Shown here: in pieces, positions 34,160-43,719 of the stretch | How positions within the stretch are numbered: position 1 is the stretch's first letter | How the letters are laid out: the number at the start of each line of letters is the position of its first letter | Assembly: GCF_030123365.1 (NCBI RefSeq) | Contig: NZ_CP126107.1 | Span: 3,991,501-4,055,500 of the forward strand | Direction: 5' to 3' | DNA length: 64,000 nt | Source: Neobacillus sp. SuZ13 | Lineage (GTDB): Bacteria > Bacillota > Bacilli > Bacillales > Cytobacillaceae | The notes under the pieces: generated by a model | The model's database searches: none | What the model saw: only the letters and a program-made list of their open reading frames with translations | What the model was told of the DNA's origin: nothing | Position numbers and translations under genes: made by a program

Positions 34160-36688
34160 CTAATTTCTTTTTTTCGATATAAGCATAGTAATTTGCGCCA
34201 TGATTATTGGTAATGATGATTTTCTTCGATAGGCCAAGTATTTGGGTTCCCAAATATTTGTATATTTTTCTTTAAATTTTCGCAGACCTTGGAAGTGGTA
34301 AAAAAAATGGCCATTCAGGAAAATTTGTGCAGCAATTTTTTCGCTTAAAAATGAGAACCTTGACAGTCCTACATTTGCCAATGGGGCCATTCCCATATTA
34401 AACCGATCATACCCTTGTTCTTTTGCCCAATCAAATAAACACAAGAAAAGAAAATCAACTGCACCTGATGCGGCTTCTGGTTTAAACCTCATTAAATCAA
34501 CAGAAATTGTTTGATAATCATCATATACATGCATGATGCTCATAAAACCAAGAATCTGCTTACGTTCATTTCTTACAATCGCAATTGGCGCCTTATTTAA
34601 ATAATCCTCAGAAAAGAAACCTAGTGAAAAACCTTTTTCCTCTCTCCCTTGCAGCCATTCATTTGATATCTCTCTTAATTCTTCTAAAAGGTCTTTTGAA
34701 TATGGAGGGGTAATGATCTCATAAGAATAATCAGCACGAACAAATTTATTTCGTAATGCTCGCAACCCTTTCATTTTGGACCCTGTTAAGGAGAAGTATT
34801 TCAGATCAACAAATGCCTCTTCACCTAACTTAAAAAAAGCAAAGCCATGCCCATGTAGATATGGAAGCATATCATCACTTACTTGATAAAATACGGGCGT
34901 AAAACCATGTAAATCAGCGATTTCCTGAAATTCCTCTATTGCATTTGATATTTCATCTTTTTCCCCAATGGGATCTCCAAGGATGACCAGCTTGTCTGCA
35001 AATTGCTGAAAGGAAATTAATACATTCTTTTTACTGTTCCAAAATATGAATTTATCATGTAAAAAAATTAAATGCGATAACACCTTCCCTTGATACTTCG
35101 ATAAATGGTCAACAATATCTTTTTCACGGTTTGCAGATCTCTCTAAATTCCAACTTTTCGGCAGACTGATTAAATATCCAAACATAAGAATGAATAGAGC
35201 AATAACAAGCCCAATTGCTGCACTCATAAATAAATCGTGATAATCAACTATTACATAGGGCAAAAGTTTAGGTGGTATTTCTATTTTAGAAATCGGTAAA
35301 TTCAGATAACCAATCACGAGATACATAGAAGTGATTACAAGAATAATCATTATATCAAAAATCGTTTTACCCCAAGTTAACACATAACTCTCTCGATAAA
35401 ATTGACCTTTTGACATCCGGAGCAACAAAGCGACAATAATTAAAAAGATTGCCTCTTCATAATCAATTCCTTTAAAGATAGAAAACAGTGCGGCCAATAT
35501 TAAAGCGAACATCGTTAGCTCGTAGGCCCTCTTTACGCTATATTCAATCCCCCGAGATAAACCTAATAATAAAAACCCAGCTGCAACAGATAATTGGTGC
35601 GATACATTAATAATTGGAAAGGATAAAAGTTCTTGTGCAACCTTCAACCGGGACATAATTCCAGGCACACTAGCTGATAACAGTAGGATTAAACCAGAAA
35701 GGAAAACCAGCATGGTTAAAATGACATGGCTTAATCTTTGAACCACGGCTTTAGGAAGATCATTCCAAGTTTGATTCCACTTTTTCCAATATAGCTTAAC
35801 AAAGAAAACTAGGCTAATAAAAAATGGGAGAAAGTAATAGCCAATCCGATAAAATAGTAATAATACAAGTACCTTTTCTTCAGGGATATGTAAATCTTGC
35901 ATCCCCCAAATAAATACCAAATCAAAAGAACCTAATCCGCCTGGGATCATACTAATGATCCCGGCACATGCAGCAACAATGTAGACAGGGAAAAGATTTG
36001 CAGCAGAGATAGAAATTCCTAAGGTGCGGCATAAAATCCAAATGGCTAAAAATACTGCAAACCATTCGATTATGGATATCAAAATTAGCTTCAAGGTACT
36101 ATTGGCACTAACTAGAGAAGGACTTCCTTTTTTTGACCTTATTATATGTAAAATTAAAAATAGTGGTAAATATAAACCAACACCCACCACTGCAAAATAG
36201 AGCCATTTTGTGTCAACAAACAACGGGAAGTTACGAAAATTGTTTGTGACGATCCATGATAGCACTGAAATACCTGTTAAATAAAATAATGATACGGATG
36301 CAATAACCCCTAAAAGTTTACGTTTGTCCGGTTCGTGCTTATGAAAGAAATACGTTCTTAACATTGCCCCGATTATTCCACCAAAGCCAATTAAATTTGA
36401 AAACGAATTAGCAATAAATGATTGTTCTAATAAATCTCTGGTTGGAACTTTTAATTTTAAAATTCGTACTAATACCACATCGTAAAGCAACATGGGTAAG
36501 ACAGCTATAAAAGTGATGAATAATATAAATAGAAGACGCCCCATATCAAGTTGACTAAGTTCTTCCTTGAGTAAGTGCATATTTATGTTTTGAGTAAATT
36601 TTTTGATTTCGTTAATTGCAAAGATTAACAGTAACAACGGAAAAATAAATTTTAGTGTCTTTAATATTCTTTCTTTTCTAATCCCCAA
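34160..36688 (-). CDS. mprF: Phosphatidylglycerol lysyltransferase and flippase MprF
   Basis: MprF adds lysine from Lys-tRNA to phosphatidylglycerol and flips the product, lowering surface negative charge and raising resistance to cationic peptides. The protein of about 842 residues has roughly 14 membrane segments (to about 510) then a cytoplasmic GNAT-like synthase domain with D-L-M-R-F-K and F-N-M-G-M-A-P-L. Start choice is uncertain: no ATG exists, and either TTG at 36688 (eight bases after AGGTGG) or GTG at 36700 is possible; I prefer the former. It is a single gene. Confidence 0.92.
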   Translation of the reverse strand: MGIRKERILKTLKFIFPLLLLIFAINEIKKFTQNINMHLLKEELSQLDMGRLLFILFITFIAVLPMLLYDVVLVRILKLKVPTRDLLEQSFIANSFSNLIGFGGIIGAMLRTYFFHKHEPDKRKLLGVIASVSLFYLTGISVLSWIVTNNFRNFPLFVDTKWLYFAVVGVGLYLPLFLILHIIRSKKGSPSLVSANSTLKLILISIIEWFAVFLAIWILCRTLGISISAANLFPVYIVAACAGIISMIPGGLGSFDLVFIWGMQDLHIPEEKVLVLLLFYRIGYYFLPFFISLVFFVKLYWKKWNQTWNDLPKAVVQRLSHVILTMLVFLSGLILLLSASVPGIMSRLKVAQELLSFPIINVSHQLSVAAGFLLLGLSRGIEYSVKRAYELTMFALILAALFSIFKGIDYEEAIFLIIVALLLRMSKGQFYRESYVLTWGKTIFDIMIILVITSMYLVIGYLNLPISKIEIPPKLLPYVIVDYHDLFMSAAIGLVIALFILMFGYLISLPKSWNLERSANREKDIVDHLSKYQGKVLSHLIFLHDKFIFWNSKKNVLISFQQFADKLVILGDPIGEKDEISNAIEEFQEIADLHGFTPVFYQVSDDMLPYLHGHGFAFFKLGEEAFVDLKYFSLTGSKMKGLRALRNKFVRADYSYEIITPPYSKDLLEELREISNEWLQGREEKGFSLGFFSEDYLNKAPIAIVRNERKQILGFMSIMHVYDDYQTISVDLMRFKPEAASGAVDFLFLCLFDWAKEQGYDRFNMGMAPLANVGLSRFSFLSEKIAAQIFLNGHFFYHFQGLRKFKEKYTNIWEPKYLAYRRKSSLPIIMAQITMLISKKRN

Positions 36689-36976
36689 CAAGCTAACCAC
36701 CTAATTATTTGCGAATTAATTAGCAACTTCTAATTTACATAGAAACACATTTCCTGTTTTTACTATAAACTTTTCTAATAGAAAAACAAAGAAAAATTAT
36801 CTCACTCTATAGGGTGTTACTACTTATTCTAGACATTTTTATTTATGTTCAACCATGTTTGAAGGTATAAGTGTTAACAAAAACAAAACAAATCAAAATC
36901 TTGCAAAAAAATAGACAAGTTTTCTCCCCCCCTTAGCATAAGTATAAAGTAGGACAAATTTACGAGGGGGTACGAA

Positions 36977-37429
36977 ATGAAATTTTTAGTCTTTAAAAAA
37001 GAAACACTCCTATTCTTTGTTGCAATAGGGGTTGTACTTTTCTCCCTGTCAGCCTGGTTCATGTTAAAGGCTGGGGATATAACTGTTTTTAATCAGCAAG
37101 GCTCGAAAGATATCCGTGAAATTCACATGGTTACTGCAGAATTCAGTACGAAATTGAAAAATGGAAAAGAAATGGAGGCTTATCGCTGGGATCCTGGGAC
37201 AGTATTTTTAGAGAAAGGTGAAAAAGTAAGGTTATTTATTAGCGGAATAAACGGTGAAGAGCACCCATTTTATATAGAAGGAACAAAAATAAAAGGGACT
37301 GTCAAAAAAGGAGAAGAGACAGTTGTTCCCTTACAATTTGAAAAAGAAGGTACGTATCGGTTAATTTGTGAAGTCCACTCCGATCGCTCACATAATGGTC
37401 CAATGATTGCTTATATAGTAGTAGATTAA
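36977..37429 (+). CDS. Membrane-anchored cupredoxin-domain protein
   Basis: The 150-residue protein has one N-terminal membrane segment (about 10-30) and an outer cupredoxin fold. Type I copper ligands are visible: His in E-E-H-P-F-Y (about 95), Cys and His in L-I-C-E-V-H-S (about 134-137) and Met in N-G-P-M-I-A-Y (about 145). It could carry electrons or copper at the outer membrane face; the SCO1 gene 7 kb away is the only other copper gene seen. The ATG follows ACGAGGGGG. It is a single gene. Confidence 0.82.
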   Translation: MKFLVFKKETLLFFVAIGVVLFSLSAWFMLKAGDITVFNQQGSKDIREIHMVTAEFSTKLKNGKEMEAYRWDPGTVFLEKGEKVRLFISGINGEEHPFYIEGTKIKGTVKKGEETVVPLQFEKEGTYRLICEVHSDRSHNGPMIAYIVVD

Positions 37430-37430
37430 A

Positions 37431-37457
37431 ACAGGAGATCTTTCTCCTGTTTTTTTC
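37431..37457 (+). terminator. Terminator of the cupredoxin gene
   Basis: The arms ACAGGAG/CTCCTGT are followed by TTTTTTT. Confidence 0.85.
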
Positions 37458-37765
37458 ATGAGAAAAGAATTGCTGTTTCATTCTTTTTTCACTATTAACA
37501 CCTTGTTTTTATTAACTTCTTCATATATAACAGTTTCGCAACCCATCCGAATAATTATAGTACAGTTCCAAAAATGAATCTAAAAACCTTTATTAACAAT
37601 CTGAAAATAATGCTAATTATCCCCATTAAATAAGACTTCACAAAACGTTAACAATTAGATACTAATATACGTGCCTTTTTTCACAAGAAATCTGTTATAC
37701 TCGATTTATAGAAAGAACAACCAAACTGTTATATTGTTTTATACAAAAATATGAGGTGATTAATC
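37458..37765 (+). promoter_or_regulatory. pflB upstream region with extended -10 promoter
   Basis: This 308 bp gap holds no ORF. TGTTATACT at 37693-37701 is a TGn extended -10 box about 65 bp before the pflB start. I found no TGTGA-N6-TCACA Fnr site and no convincing Rex palindrome in it. Confidence 0.5.
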
Positions 37766-39991
37766 ATGGAACAATGGACTGGATTTACAAAAGGTGCTTG
37801 GTCAAAAGAAGTTAACGTTCGCGATTTTATCCTTAATAACTTTACTCCTTTCGAAGGAGATGATTCATTTTTAGAAGGACCTACAGATGCAACCACTAAA
37901 CTTTGGGCACAGGTAATGGAATTAACCAAACAAGAGCGTGAAAAGGGCGGCGTATTAGATATGGACACAGAAACCGTATCTACGATTACTTCCCATGGAC
38001 CTGGTTACCTTAACGAAGACCTTGAAAAAATTGTTGGGGTACAAACCGATAAACCGTTTAATCGTTCAATGCAGCCATTTGGTGGGATCCGTATGGCGAA
38101 AGCAGCTTGTGAAGCTTATGGTTACCAATTAAACCCTGAAATTGAAAAAATCTTTACTGAGTTCCGTAAAACTCACAATCAAGGTGTTTTCGATGCCTAT
38201 ACAGATGAAATGATGCTCGCTCGTAAAGCTGCGATTATTACCGGTCTTCCTGATGCTTATGGCCGCGGCCGTATTATTGGGGATTATCGCCGCGTTGCTC
38301 TCTACGGTGTTGATTTCTTAATCCAAGAAAAGCAAAAAGACCAAAAGAACACAAGCAAAGTAATGACTGAAGAAAATATGCGCCTTCGTGAAGAACTTGC
38401 CGAACAAATTCGTGCTTTAAAAGAATTAAAAGAAATGGCAAACAGCTATGGATTTGATATTAGTCAACCAGCTAAAAATACTGCTGAAGCATTCCAATTC
38501 GTGTACTTTGGATACTTAGCAGCGATTAAGGAACAAAACGGTGCGGCAATGAGCCTTGGCCGTGTGTCAACATTCTTAGATATTTACGTAGAAAGAGATT
38601 TACAAAACGGAACAATAACGGAAAAAGAAGTACAAGAAATAGTTGACCATTTTATTATGAAGCTTCGTCTTGTAAAATTTGCCCGCACACCAGATTATAA
38701 TGAACTATTCAGTGGAGACCCTACTTGGGTAACAGAATCAATTGGCGGTATGGCAAATGATGGTCGGTCCCTTGTAACGAAAAACTCATTCCGCTTCTTG
38801 CATACATTGGATAACTTAGGTGCTGCACCAGAACCAAACTTAACAGTTTTATGGTCACCACAGTTACCTGAAAACTTTAAAAAATATTGTGCGAAAATGT
38901 CCATCAAAACTAGCTCGATTCAATATGAAAACGACGATATTATGCGACCAGAATATGGCGATGACTATGGAATTGCTTGCTGTGTATCAGCAATGGAGAT
39001 TGGTAAGCAAATGCAGTTCTTTGGTGCCCGCGCCAACCTTGCAAAAGCACTTCTATACGCTATTAACGGCGGTGTAGATGAAAAATTAAAAATTCAAGTA
39101 GGTCCACAATATCAGCCAATTACATCTGAAGTATTAAACTATGAAGAAGTAATGCAAAAATTCGATCTTGTGATGGAATGGCTTGCTGGTCTTTACATCA
39201 ATACCTTAAATGTCATTCACTATATGCATGATAAATACAGTTATGAAAGAATTGAAATGGCGTTGCATGATACGAAGATTCTTCGGACAATGGCCACTGG
39301 TATTGCCGGCCTATCCGTTGTTGCTGATTCACTGAGCGCTATTAAATACGGAGAAGTTAAAGTAATCCGTGATGAAAACGGTCTTGCGGTTGATTTTGAA
39401 ACTACTGGGGACTTCCCTAAATACGGAAACAACGATGACCGAGTCGATGCAATTGCGGTAGAAGTGCTTAAAACCTTTATGAAAAAGCTTCGTAAACACC
39501 AAACTTACCGTGATTCTGTTCACACACTATCTATCTTAACGATTACATCTAATGTAGTCTATGGAAAGAAAACCGGTAATACACCTGATGGACGTCGTAT
39601 GGGAGAACCATTTGCACCAGGCGCTAACCCAATGCACGGCCGTGACACAAAAGGAACACTAGCTTCACTATCTTCGGTTGCGAAGCTTCCATACAACTAT
39701 GCGATGGATGGAATTTCAAATACCTTCTCAATCGTACCTAAAGCATTAGGTAAAGAAGAAGTAAGCCAAACCCGTAACCTGGTATCAATCCTAGATGGAT
39801 ATGCTATTAAATCAGGTCATCACTTAAATGTTAACGTCTTTAATCGTGAAACATTAATTGATGCAATGGAACACCCAGAGCTTTACCCACAATTAACAAT
39901 CCGTGTTTCTGGATATGCAGTTAACTTCATTAAATTAACAAAAGAACAACAGTTAGACGTTATTAATCGAACATTCCATGAATCACTATAA
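37766..39991 (+). CDS. pflB: Pyruvate formate-lyase (formate acetyltransferase)
   Basis: This glycyl-radical enzyme cleaves pyruvate with CoA to acetyl-CoA and formate under anaerobic conditions. The 741 residues include the catalytic Cys-Cys pair in G-I-A-C-C-V-S-A-M (about residue 411) and the C-terminal glycyl-radical loop R-V-S-G-Y-A-V-N-F (Gly near 715). Codon use is regular and the ATG follows ATGAGGTGA. The activase gene follows 58 bp downstream, so both form an operon. Formate made here is the likely substrate of FdhF. Confidence 0.97.
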   Translation: MEQWTGFTKGAWSKEVNVRDFILNNFTPFEGDDSFLEGPTDATTKLWAQVMELTKQEREKGGVLDMDTETVSTITSHGPGYLNEDLEKIVGVQTDKPFNRSMQPFGGIRMAKAACEAYGYQLNPEIEKIFTEFRKTHNQGVFDAYTDEMMLARKAAIITGLPDAYGRGRIIGDYRRVALYGVDFLIQEKQKDQKNTSKVMTEENMRLREELAEQIRALKELKEMANSYGFDISQPAKNTAEAFQFVYFGYLAAIKEQNGAAMSLGRVSTFLDIYVERDLQNGTITEKEVQEIVDHFIMKLRLVKFARTPDYNELFSGDPTWVTESIGGMANDGRSLVTKNSFRFLHTLDNLGAAPEPNLTVLWSPQLPENFKKYCAKMSIKTSSIQYENDDIMRPEYGDDYGIACCVSAMEIGKQMQFFGARANLAKALLYAINGGVDEKLKIQVGPQYQPITSEVLNYEEVMQKFDLVMEWLAGLYINTLNVIHYMHDKYSYERIEMALHDTKILRTMATGIAGLSVVADSLSAIKYGEVKVIRDENGLAVDFETTGDFPKYGNNDDRVDAIAVEVLKTFMKKLRKHQTYRDSVHTLSILTITSNVVYGKKTGNTPDGRRMGEPFAPGANPMHGRDTKGTLASLSSVAKLPYNYAMDGISNTFSIVPKALGKEEVSQTRNLVSILDGYAIKSGHHLNVNVFNRETLIDAMEHPELYPQLTIRVSGYAVNFIKLTKEQQLDVINRTFHESL

Positions 39992-40049
39992 TTAAACCAA
40001 CAGAGGCCCTTTTATTGGGGCTCCTAGTAAACTTAGGGGGATCATCATC

Positions 40050-40802
40050 ATGAACGGAAATATTCATTCAATCGAAACATTAGGTACAGTCGACGGACCA
40101 GGTATCCGCTATGTTATTTTTACACAAGGCTGCCTATTGCGGTGCCAGTTTTGCCATAATGCTGATACATGGGAAATTGGCAGCGGCAAAGAAATGACCG
40201 TTTCCGAAATCATGGATGATCTTATGTCCTATCTGCCTTTCATTCAGTCTTCTGGCGGTGGAATTACAGTGAGCGGTGGTGAACCCCTGCTGCAAATCCC
40301 CTTCCTAACAGAATTGTTTAAGGAATGTAAAAAGAAAGGGATTCATACGACCATTGATTCTTCAGGTGGCTGCTTCTCTCATTCAAAGCTTTTTGTAGAC
40401 CAGTTAGAGGAGCTGCTCCAGTATACTGACCTAATCCTGTTGGATTTGAAACATATTAACCGGAAAAAACATATTCAATTAACAGGAATGGCCAATGACC
40501 ATATTCTTGAGTTTGCGACATTCTTATCCGACCATCACGTTCCTATCTGGGTTCGCCACGTGCTCGTCCCTACGGTAACAGATAATCCCGAAGATTTAAC
40601 CAAACTTGGTGAATTCATCGGAACACTTAAAAACGTCCAAAAGATTGAAATTCTTCCCTACCACAAACTCGGTGTTTATAAATGGGAAGTACTTGGAAAT
40701 GAATATCAACTCCATTCTGTTGAGCCACCCACAGAAGAAAACGTTGAGTTTGCCTATAAGAAAATAACTGCTCACTGGAATGTACCCATCCAAAAACACT
40801 GA
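40050..40802 (+). CDS. pflA: Pyruvate formate-lyase-activating enzyme
   Basis: This radical-SAM enzyme installs the glycyl radical on PflB. The 250-residue protein has the C-x3-C-x2-C cluster motif in C-L-L-R-C-Q-F-C-H-N (about residues 28-36), G-G-G-I-T-V-S-G-G-E-P-L-L and the family start N-I-H-S-I-E-T-L-G-T-V-D-G-P-G-I-R. The ATG follows TTAGGGGGATC. It overlaps its own terminator at the stop codon. Confidence 0.96.
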   Translation: MNGNIHSIETLGTVDGPGIRYVIFTQGCLLRCQFCHNADTWEIGSGKEMTVSEIMDDLMSYLPFIQSSGGGITVSGGEPLLQIPFLTELFKECKKKGIHTTIDSSGGCFSHSKLFVDQLEELLQYTDLILLDLKHINRKKHIQLTGMANDHILEFATFLSDHHVPIWVRHVLVPTVTDNPEDLTKLGEFIGTLKNVQKIEILPYHKLGVYKWEVLGNEYQLHSVEPPTEENVEFAYKKITAHWNVPIQKH

Positions 40803-40821
40803 TTCGATTGAATCAGTGTTT
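40794..40821 (+). terminator. Terminator of the pfl operon
   Basis: The arms AAACACTGATTC/GAATCAGTGTTT close over GATT; the left arm contains the pflA stop codon and a T tract follows. Confidence 0.9.
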
Positions 40822-40914
40822 TTAGATATTGGGCATAATTTGGCAACTTTGATACTTACCCTATTGGGCAATAAGTAAATATCTTCATAATCTGGCATTT
40901 TGGCAAGTATTAAA

Positions 40915-40943
40915 TTGATTCTTTACCCTATCTCCTATATACT
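40915..40943 (+). promoter_or_regulatory. Sigma-A promoter of the mifM-like/yidC2 operon
   Basis: TTGATT at 40915-40920 and TATACT at 40938-40943 are separated by 17 bases. They lie just upstream of the TTG start at 40977. Confidence 0.65.
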
Positions 40944-40976
40944 CATATCATTGACATTTAAGTGAGGTGATAATAT

Positions 40977-41267
40977 TTGTTTCAATTGCTTATCGACAGT
41001 TCAGATATCAATGCACTTAACGCTCTTTATGTAAGTATTTTTTTAGGAATTGCTTTAAAATTATTATGGGCATGGAGTGTGGAATATTCTTTTGTTGGTT
41101 CCTTATCTGATCCGGCAAGGACAAATATTATTCACCCATTGGTACTTTACCTTAAGAAAAGTTGTTTAAATGGCAGCTTTATTCTGAAAAGAATTGTTAT
41201 ATATTTTCGTAGAAAAGAATATTCACAGGATGATTCTGAAGAACCTGTTTCCTCCCTTTTTTCTTAA
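40977..41267 (+). CDS. MifM-like translation-arrest leader peptide (candidate)
   Basis: The 96-residue product starts at TTG behind GAGGTGA. One membrane segment (about 13-34) is followed by a C-terminal tail with R72-I-V-I-Y-F-R-R-K80, then the acidic cluster D85-D-S-E-E89. B. subtilis MifM is 95 residues, has one N-terminal membrane segment, sits directly upstream of yidC2 and arrests its own translation through an R-I-x-x-W-I-R-K region and a following acidic cluster. Primary sequence is otherwise divergent. The last codons can pair with the yidC2 ribosome site. It would sense membrane-insertion capacity: insertion releases arrest, failure keeps yidC2 open. Alternatively it is an unrelated small membrane protein. 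Confidence 0.7.
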   Translation: MFQLLIDSSDINALNALYVSIFLGIALKLLWAWSVEYSFVGSLSDPARTNIIHPLVLYLKKSCLNGSFILKRIVIYFRRKEYSQDDSEEPVSSLFS

Positions 41268-41297
41268 TAAATATTTATAAACCATTCTAGGAGGAAA
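41248..41297 (+). promoter_or_regulatory. Hairpin hiding the yidC2 ribosome binding site
   Basis: UUUCCUCC (41248-41255, codons 91-93 of the leader ORF) is perfectly complementary to GGAGGAAA (41290-41297), the yidC2 Shine-Dalgarno. The 34-base loop holds the leader stop codon. A ribosome stalled on codons 85-89 would cover the left arm and free the site, the mechanism known for mifM-yidC2. Confidence 0.75.
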
Positions 41298-41298
41298 T

Positions 41299-42093
41299 AT
41301 GAAAAACAAACGATCTTCATTAATTATTGTTACAATGTTGGCTTTAACGACTTTATTATTATCTGCATGTTCATCACAAGCACAAAATGGAAACAACAAT
41401 AGTGGATTTTTCCATACTTATTTTGTCGAACCTTTTTCAACTTTTATCCATTATTTAGCTGAACTTTTTAATGGAAACTATGGTTTGTCCATTATTCTTG
41501 TAACGTTGATTATCAGGCTTGCTCTAATGCCGCTTATGTTAAGGCAGTATAAAAATCAAATGGCCATGAAGGAAAAAATGGATGTGTTAAAGCCTGAAAT
41601 GGATGTCATTCAGACTAAAATGAAAACCGAAAAGGATCCAAAGAAAAAGCAGGAACTTCAAGCAGAGATGATGGGTCTTTATAAAAAGCATGGGGTTAAT
41701 CCATTAAATATGGGCTGTTTACCATTGCTTATCCAAATGCCTATTCTAACTGGTTTCTATTATGCGATTCGCGGTTCCGAAGAGATTAAAACTCATGAGT
41801 TTTTATGGTTCAGTCTAGGAAATCCTGACATCATTATTACGATTATTGCTGGGGTTATTTACTACTTCCAGTTTAAAGTTTCTCAGTCGAATATGCCTAG
41901 CGCACAGGCAGACCAAATGAAATATATGGGTTTACTCTCCCCATTAATGATTGTTATGTTTTCATTTAACGCACCAGCAGCCCTTCCTCTTTATTGGGTA
42001 GTCGGTGGTACGTTCTTGATTATTCAAACAATGATTAGTAAAAGTCTTTATCAAACTAATAAGACACCGAAAGTTCAAGTCAAACAAAAATAA
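41299..42093 (+). CDS. yidC2: Membrane protein insertase YidC2 (OxaA/YqjG-type lipoprotein)
   Basis: This lipoprotein inserts and folds membrane proteins. The 264 residues have a lipobox L-L-S-A-C (Cys24) and five membrane segments, with the conserved Arg in I-I-R-L-A-L-M-P-L (about residue 74), the charged loop K-M-K-T-E-K-D-P-K-K-K-Q-E-L and Q-M-P-I-L-T-G-F-Y. In B. subtilis SpoIIIJ is the main insertase and YqjG/YidC2 the inducible one; the arrest-peptide-like ORF upstream supports YidC2. The ATG has GGAGGAAAT, probably masked by a hairpin. Confidence 0.9.
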   Translation: MKNKRSSLIIVTMLALTTLLLSACSSQAQNGNNNSGFFHTYFVEPFSTFIHYLAELFNGNYGLSIILVTLIIRLALMPLMLRQYKNQMAMKEKMDVLKPEMDVIQTKMKTEKDPKKKQELQAEMMGLYKKHGVNPLNMGCLPLLIQMPILTGFYYAIRGSEEIKTHEFLWFSLGNPDIIITIIAGVIYYFQFKVSQSNMPSAQADQMKYMGLLSPLMIVMFSFNAPAALPLYWVVGGTFLIIQTMISKSLYQTNKTPKVQVKQK

Positions 42094-42104
42094 TCAGACT
42101 GAAA

Positions 42105-42128
42105 AAGAAGCGTCCTTGGATGCTTCTT
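42105..42128 (+). terminator. Terminator of yidC2
   Basis: The arms AAAGAAGC/GCTTCTTT run into further T residues. Confidence 0.85.
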
Positions 42129-42199
42129 TTTTTGGATAGTTTTTTACAATTATGGCAACCTAATTTTGTAGAATTCAGATAAAGGAGTGATATGACAAC

Positions 42200-42775
42200 A
42201 TGAAATTCAACTTATTCATCATTGCTTCCCTTATTCCAAGTCTTTATTTAACTGGTTGCGCTAATAATGATATGAATAATGAAGTTGCTACACGTCAACG
42301 AAATGCAACTGACATAACCCGTGTAAATTATAATCCCCATCAAGTCGGACCTGCGATTTCAAGCGCTGATACCAGTGATCCCGAATTAGACCGCACGAGA
42401 AAGCATAATAATAGGAATAACGTAGGAAATAACAATCCAACCAACACAAGACTAGCGGATAAGGCAGTTGATAAAGTAATCAACTTGTCCGAAGTCGATG
42501 ATGCAGTTATCATTGTAAATGATAATAATGCTTATGTTGCTGCTAAATTGAACCGTTCATCACGGAATGAATTGACCTCAGATATTAAAGATAAGATTGC
42601 TCATGCAGTCAAATCCGTTGATGAAAATATTGACAACGTTTATATTTCAGTTAACCCTGATTTTTATGACCGCATGAATACATATTCCAGAGATATTCGA
42701 AATGGACGACCTGTTTCAGGTTTCATGGATGAGTTTTCTGATATTATCCGTCGAGTCTTCCCAAATGCAAAATAG
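42200..42775 (+). CDS. YhcN/YlaJ family spore lipoprotein
   Basis: The 191-residue protein has a signal peptide with lipobox Y-L-T-G-C (Cys19), an Asn-rich linker with N-N-R-N-N-V-G-N-N-N, and the YhcN/YlaJ domain (about 88-185) seen in L-A-D-K-A-V-D-K-V, V-D-D-A-V-I-I-V-N-D-N-N-A-Y-V-A and I-D-N-V-Y-I-S-V-N-P. Family members are made in the forespore and sit in the inner spore membrane, affecting germination. The ATG follows AAAGGAGTG. Confidence 0.85.
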   Translation: MKFNLFIIASLIPSLYLTGCANNDMNNEVATRQRNATDITRVNYNPHQVGPAISSADTSDPELDRTRKHNNRNNVGNNNPTNTRLADKAVDKVINLSEVDDAVIIVNDNNAYVAAKLNRSSRNELTSDIKDKIAHAVKSVDENIDNVYISVNPDFYDRMNTYSRDIRNGRPVSGFMDEFSDIIRRVFPNAK

Positions 42776-42789
42776 TCAAAATAAATAAA

Positions 42790-42817
42790 AAATGCCTGGC
42801 GCATCAGCCTGGCATTT
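42790..42817. terminator. Bidirectional terminator
   Basis: AATGCC/GGCATT arms with inner GGC/GCC pairs, A tract before and T tract after, lie between the convergent spore lipoprotein and acetyltransferase genes. Confidence 0.75.
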
Positions 42818-42820
42818 TTA

Positions 42821-43411
42821 TTATTTATACAACTTGTCTTTTAATTGGGTGCTTACGCCTTCCCATTCATCATGAAGGATACTAAAAAATACCGTATCCC
42901 TTACGTATCCATCAGAAATTATCCGATCTTTCCGTAGTACTCCTTCTTTCACGGCACCGATTCTAGCAATCGCGTTTTGGGATCTTATATTTCGAGCGTC
43001 TGTTTTTAATTGGACACGTGTAAGATTCCAAACATCAAATGCATGGCTTAATAGAAGAAATTTACACTCGGTATTTACTTTGGTCCGCCATACAGTCGGA
43101 TGATACCACGTCGAGCCAATTTCTGCACTATTATGGTTTGGGAGTATATCTAAGAATCGTGTGCTTCCAATGATATGATTATTGTTGTCCACAACCGTAA
43201 AGGTATAATCTGTTCCATGTTCACGTGCTTTAATGGCAGCGTTTATCATTTGTTCCATATCATCTTTTGAGCGAATTTTTGTCGCCATATACGTCCATAT
43301 TTCTTCTGGTTCCGCTGCTTCCCACAAACCGTCTAAGTGGTCCATACTGACAGGAATTAACTTTACCGTTTCCCCTTGTAACGAAAATAGATCGTTCCAT
43401 AATTTAACCAT
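42821..43411 (-). CDS. GNAT family N-acetyltransferase (RimJ/RimL-like)
   Basis: The 196-residue protein has the Acetyltransf_3 layout: V-K-L-I-P-V-S-M-D-H-L near the start, I-I-G-S-T-R-F-L-D-I, E-I-G-S-T-W-Y-H-P and the helix L-L-S-H-A-F-D-V-W-N-L-T-R-V-Q-L-K-T-D-A-R-N with N-A-I-A-R-I-G-A. It uses acetyl-CoA to modify an amine of unknown identity, perhaps a protein N-terminus. The ATG follows AAAAGGGAG. Repeat family 2 begins 23 bp upstream of its start. Confidence 0.85.
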   Translation of the reverse strand: MVKLWNDLFSLQGETVKLIPVSMDHLDGLWEAAEPEEIWTYMATKIRSKDDMEQMINAAIKAREHGTDYTFTVVDNNNHIIGSTRFLDILPNHNSAEIGSTWYHPTVWRTKVNTECKFLLLSHAFDVWNLTRVQLKTDARNIRSQNAIARIGAVKEGVLRKDRIISDGYVRDTVFFSILHDEWEGVSTQLKDKLYK

Positions 43412-43433
43412 AAATCATTCTCCCTTTTTCATA

Positions 43434-43670
43434 AGAAAAGCGCAAGCGCCCTGCTCAGCGGCGTATGGCCTCCTCGAAAGAGCTAACGCTCTTTCTTCGT
43501 GCGATGCTTATGCTGCCGAAGCCTTCCTTGTGGAGCGCTCCAACTGAGATAAAGGAAACACGAAGAGCCGGAGGCGCATTCGTGCTTGACTTATCGCAGG
43601 GCGGAGAGCGAAGGACACTAGCCGCTAGGGCCGCTTGCGCTAGACAGTAATATAAGTTCAAAAACTTTTA
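43434..43670. repeat. Dispersed repeat family 2, copy A (~237 bp)
   Basis: This copy is almost identical to 58930..59166. It contains GCGCAAGCG near the left end and CGCTTGCGC near the right end, and an internal perfect hairpin GAAAGAGC/GCTCTTTC. It is more GC-rich than its surroundings. Several chance ORFs cross it; none has a ribosome site, and the two copies do not keep one frame. Confidence 0.85.
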
Positions 43671-43719
43671 CTTTCTTACCATAAGAAAAGACTGCGGGCT
43701 ATGCTCCACAGTCCTCCTA

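Noticed and set aside
37458-37765. Fnr or Rex operator ahead of pflB
   Set aside because: No TGTGA-N6-TCACA palindrome and no inverted TTGTGAA/TTCACAA pair; TTCACAA and TTAACAA occur but not as inverted repeats.
43233-43661. ORFs of about 60-104 codons across repeat family 2 copy A, and similar ones across copy B at 58860-59168
   Set aside because: They lie in a dispersed repeat, differ in frame between copies and lack ribosome sites.
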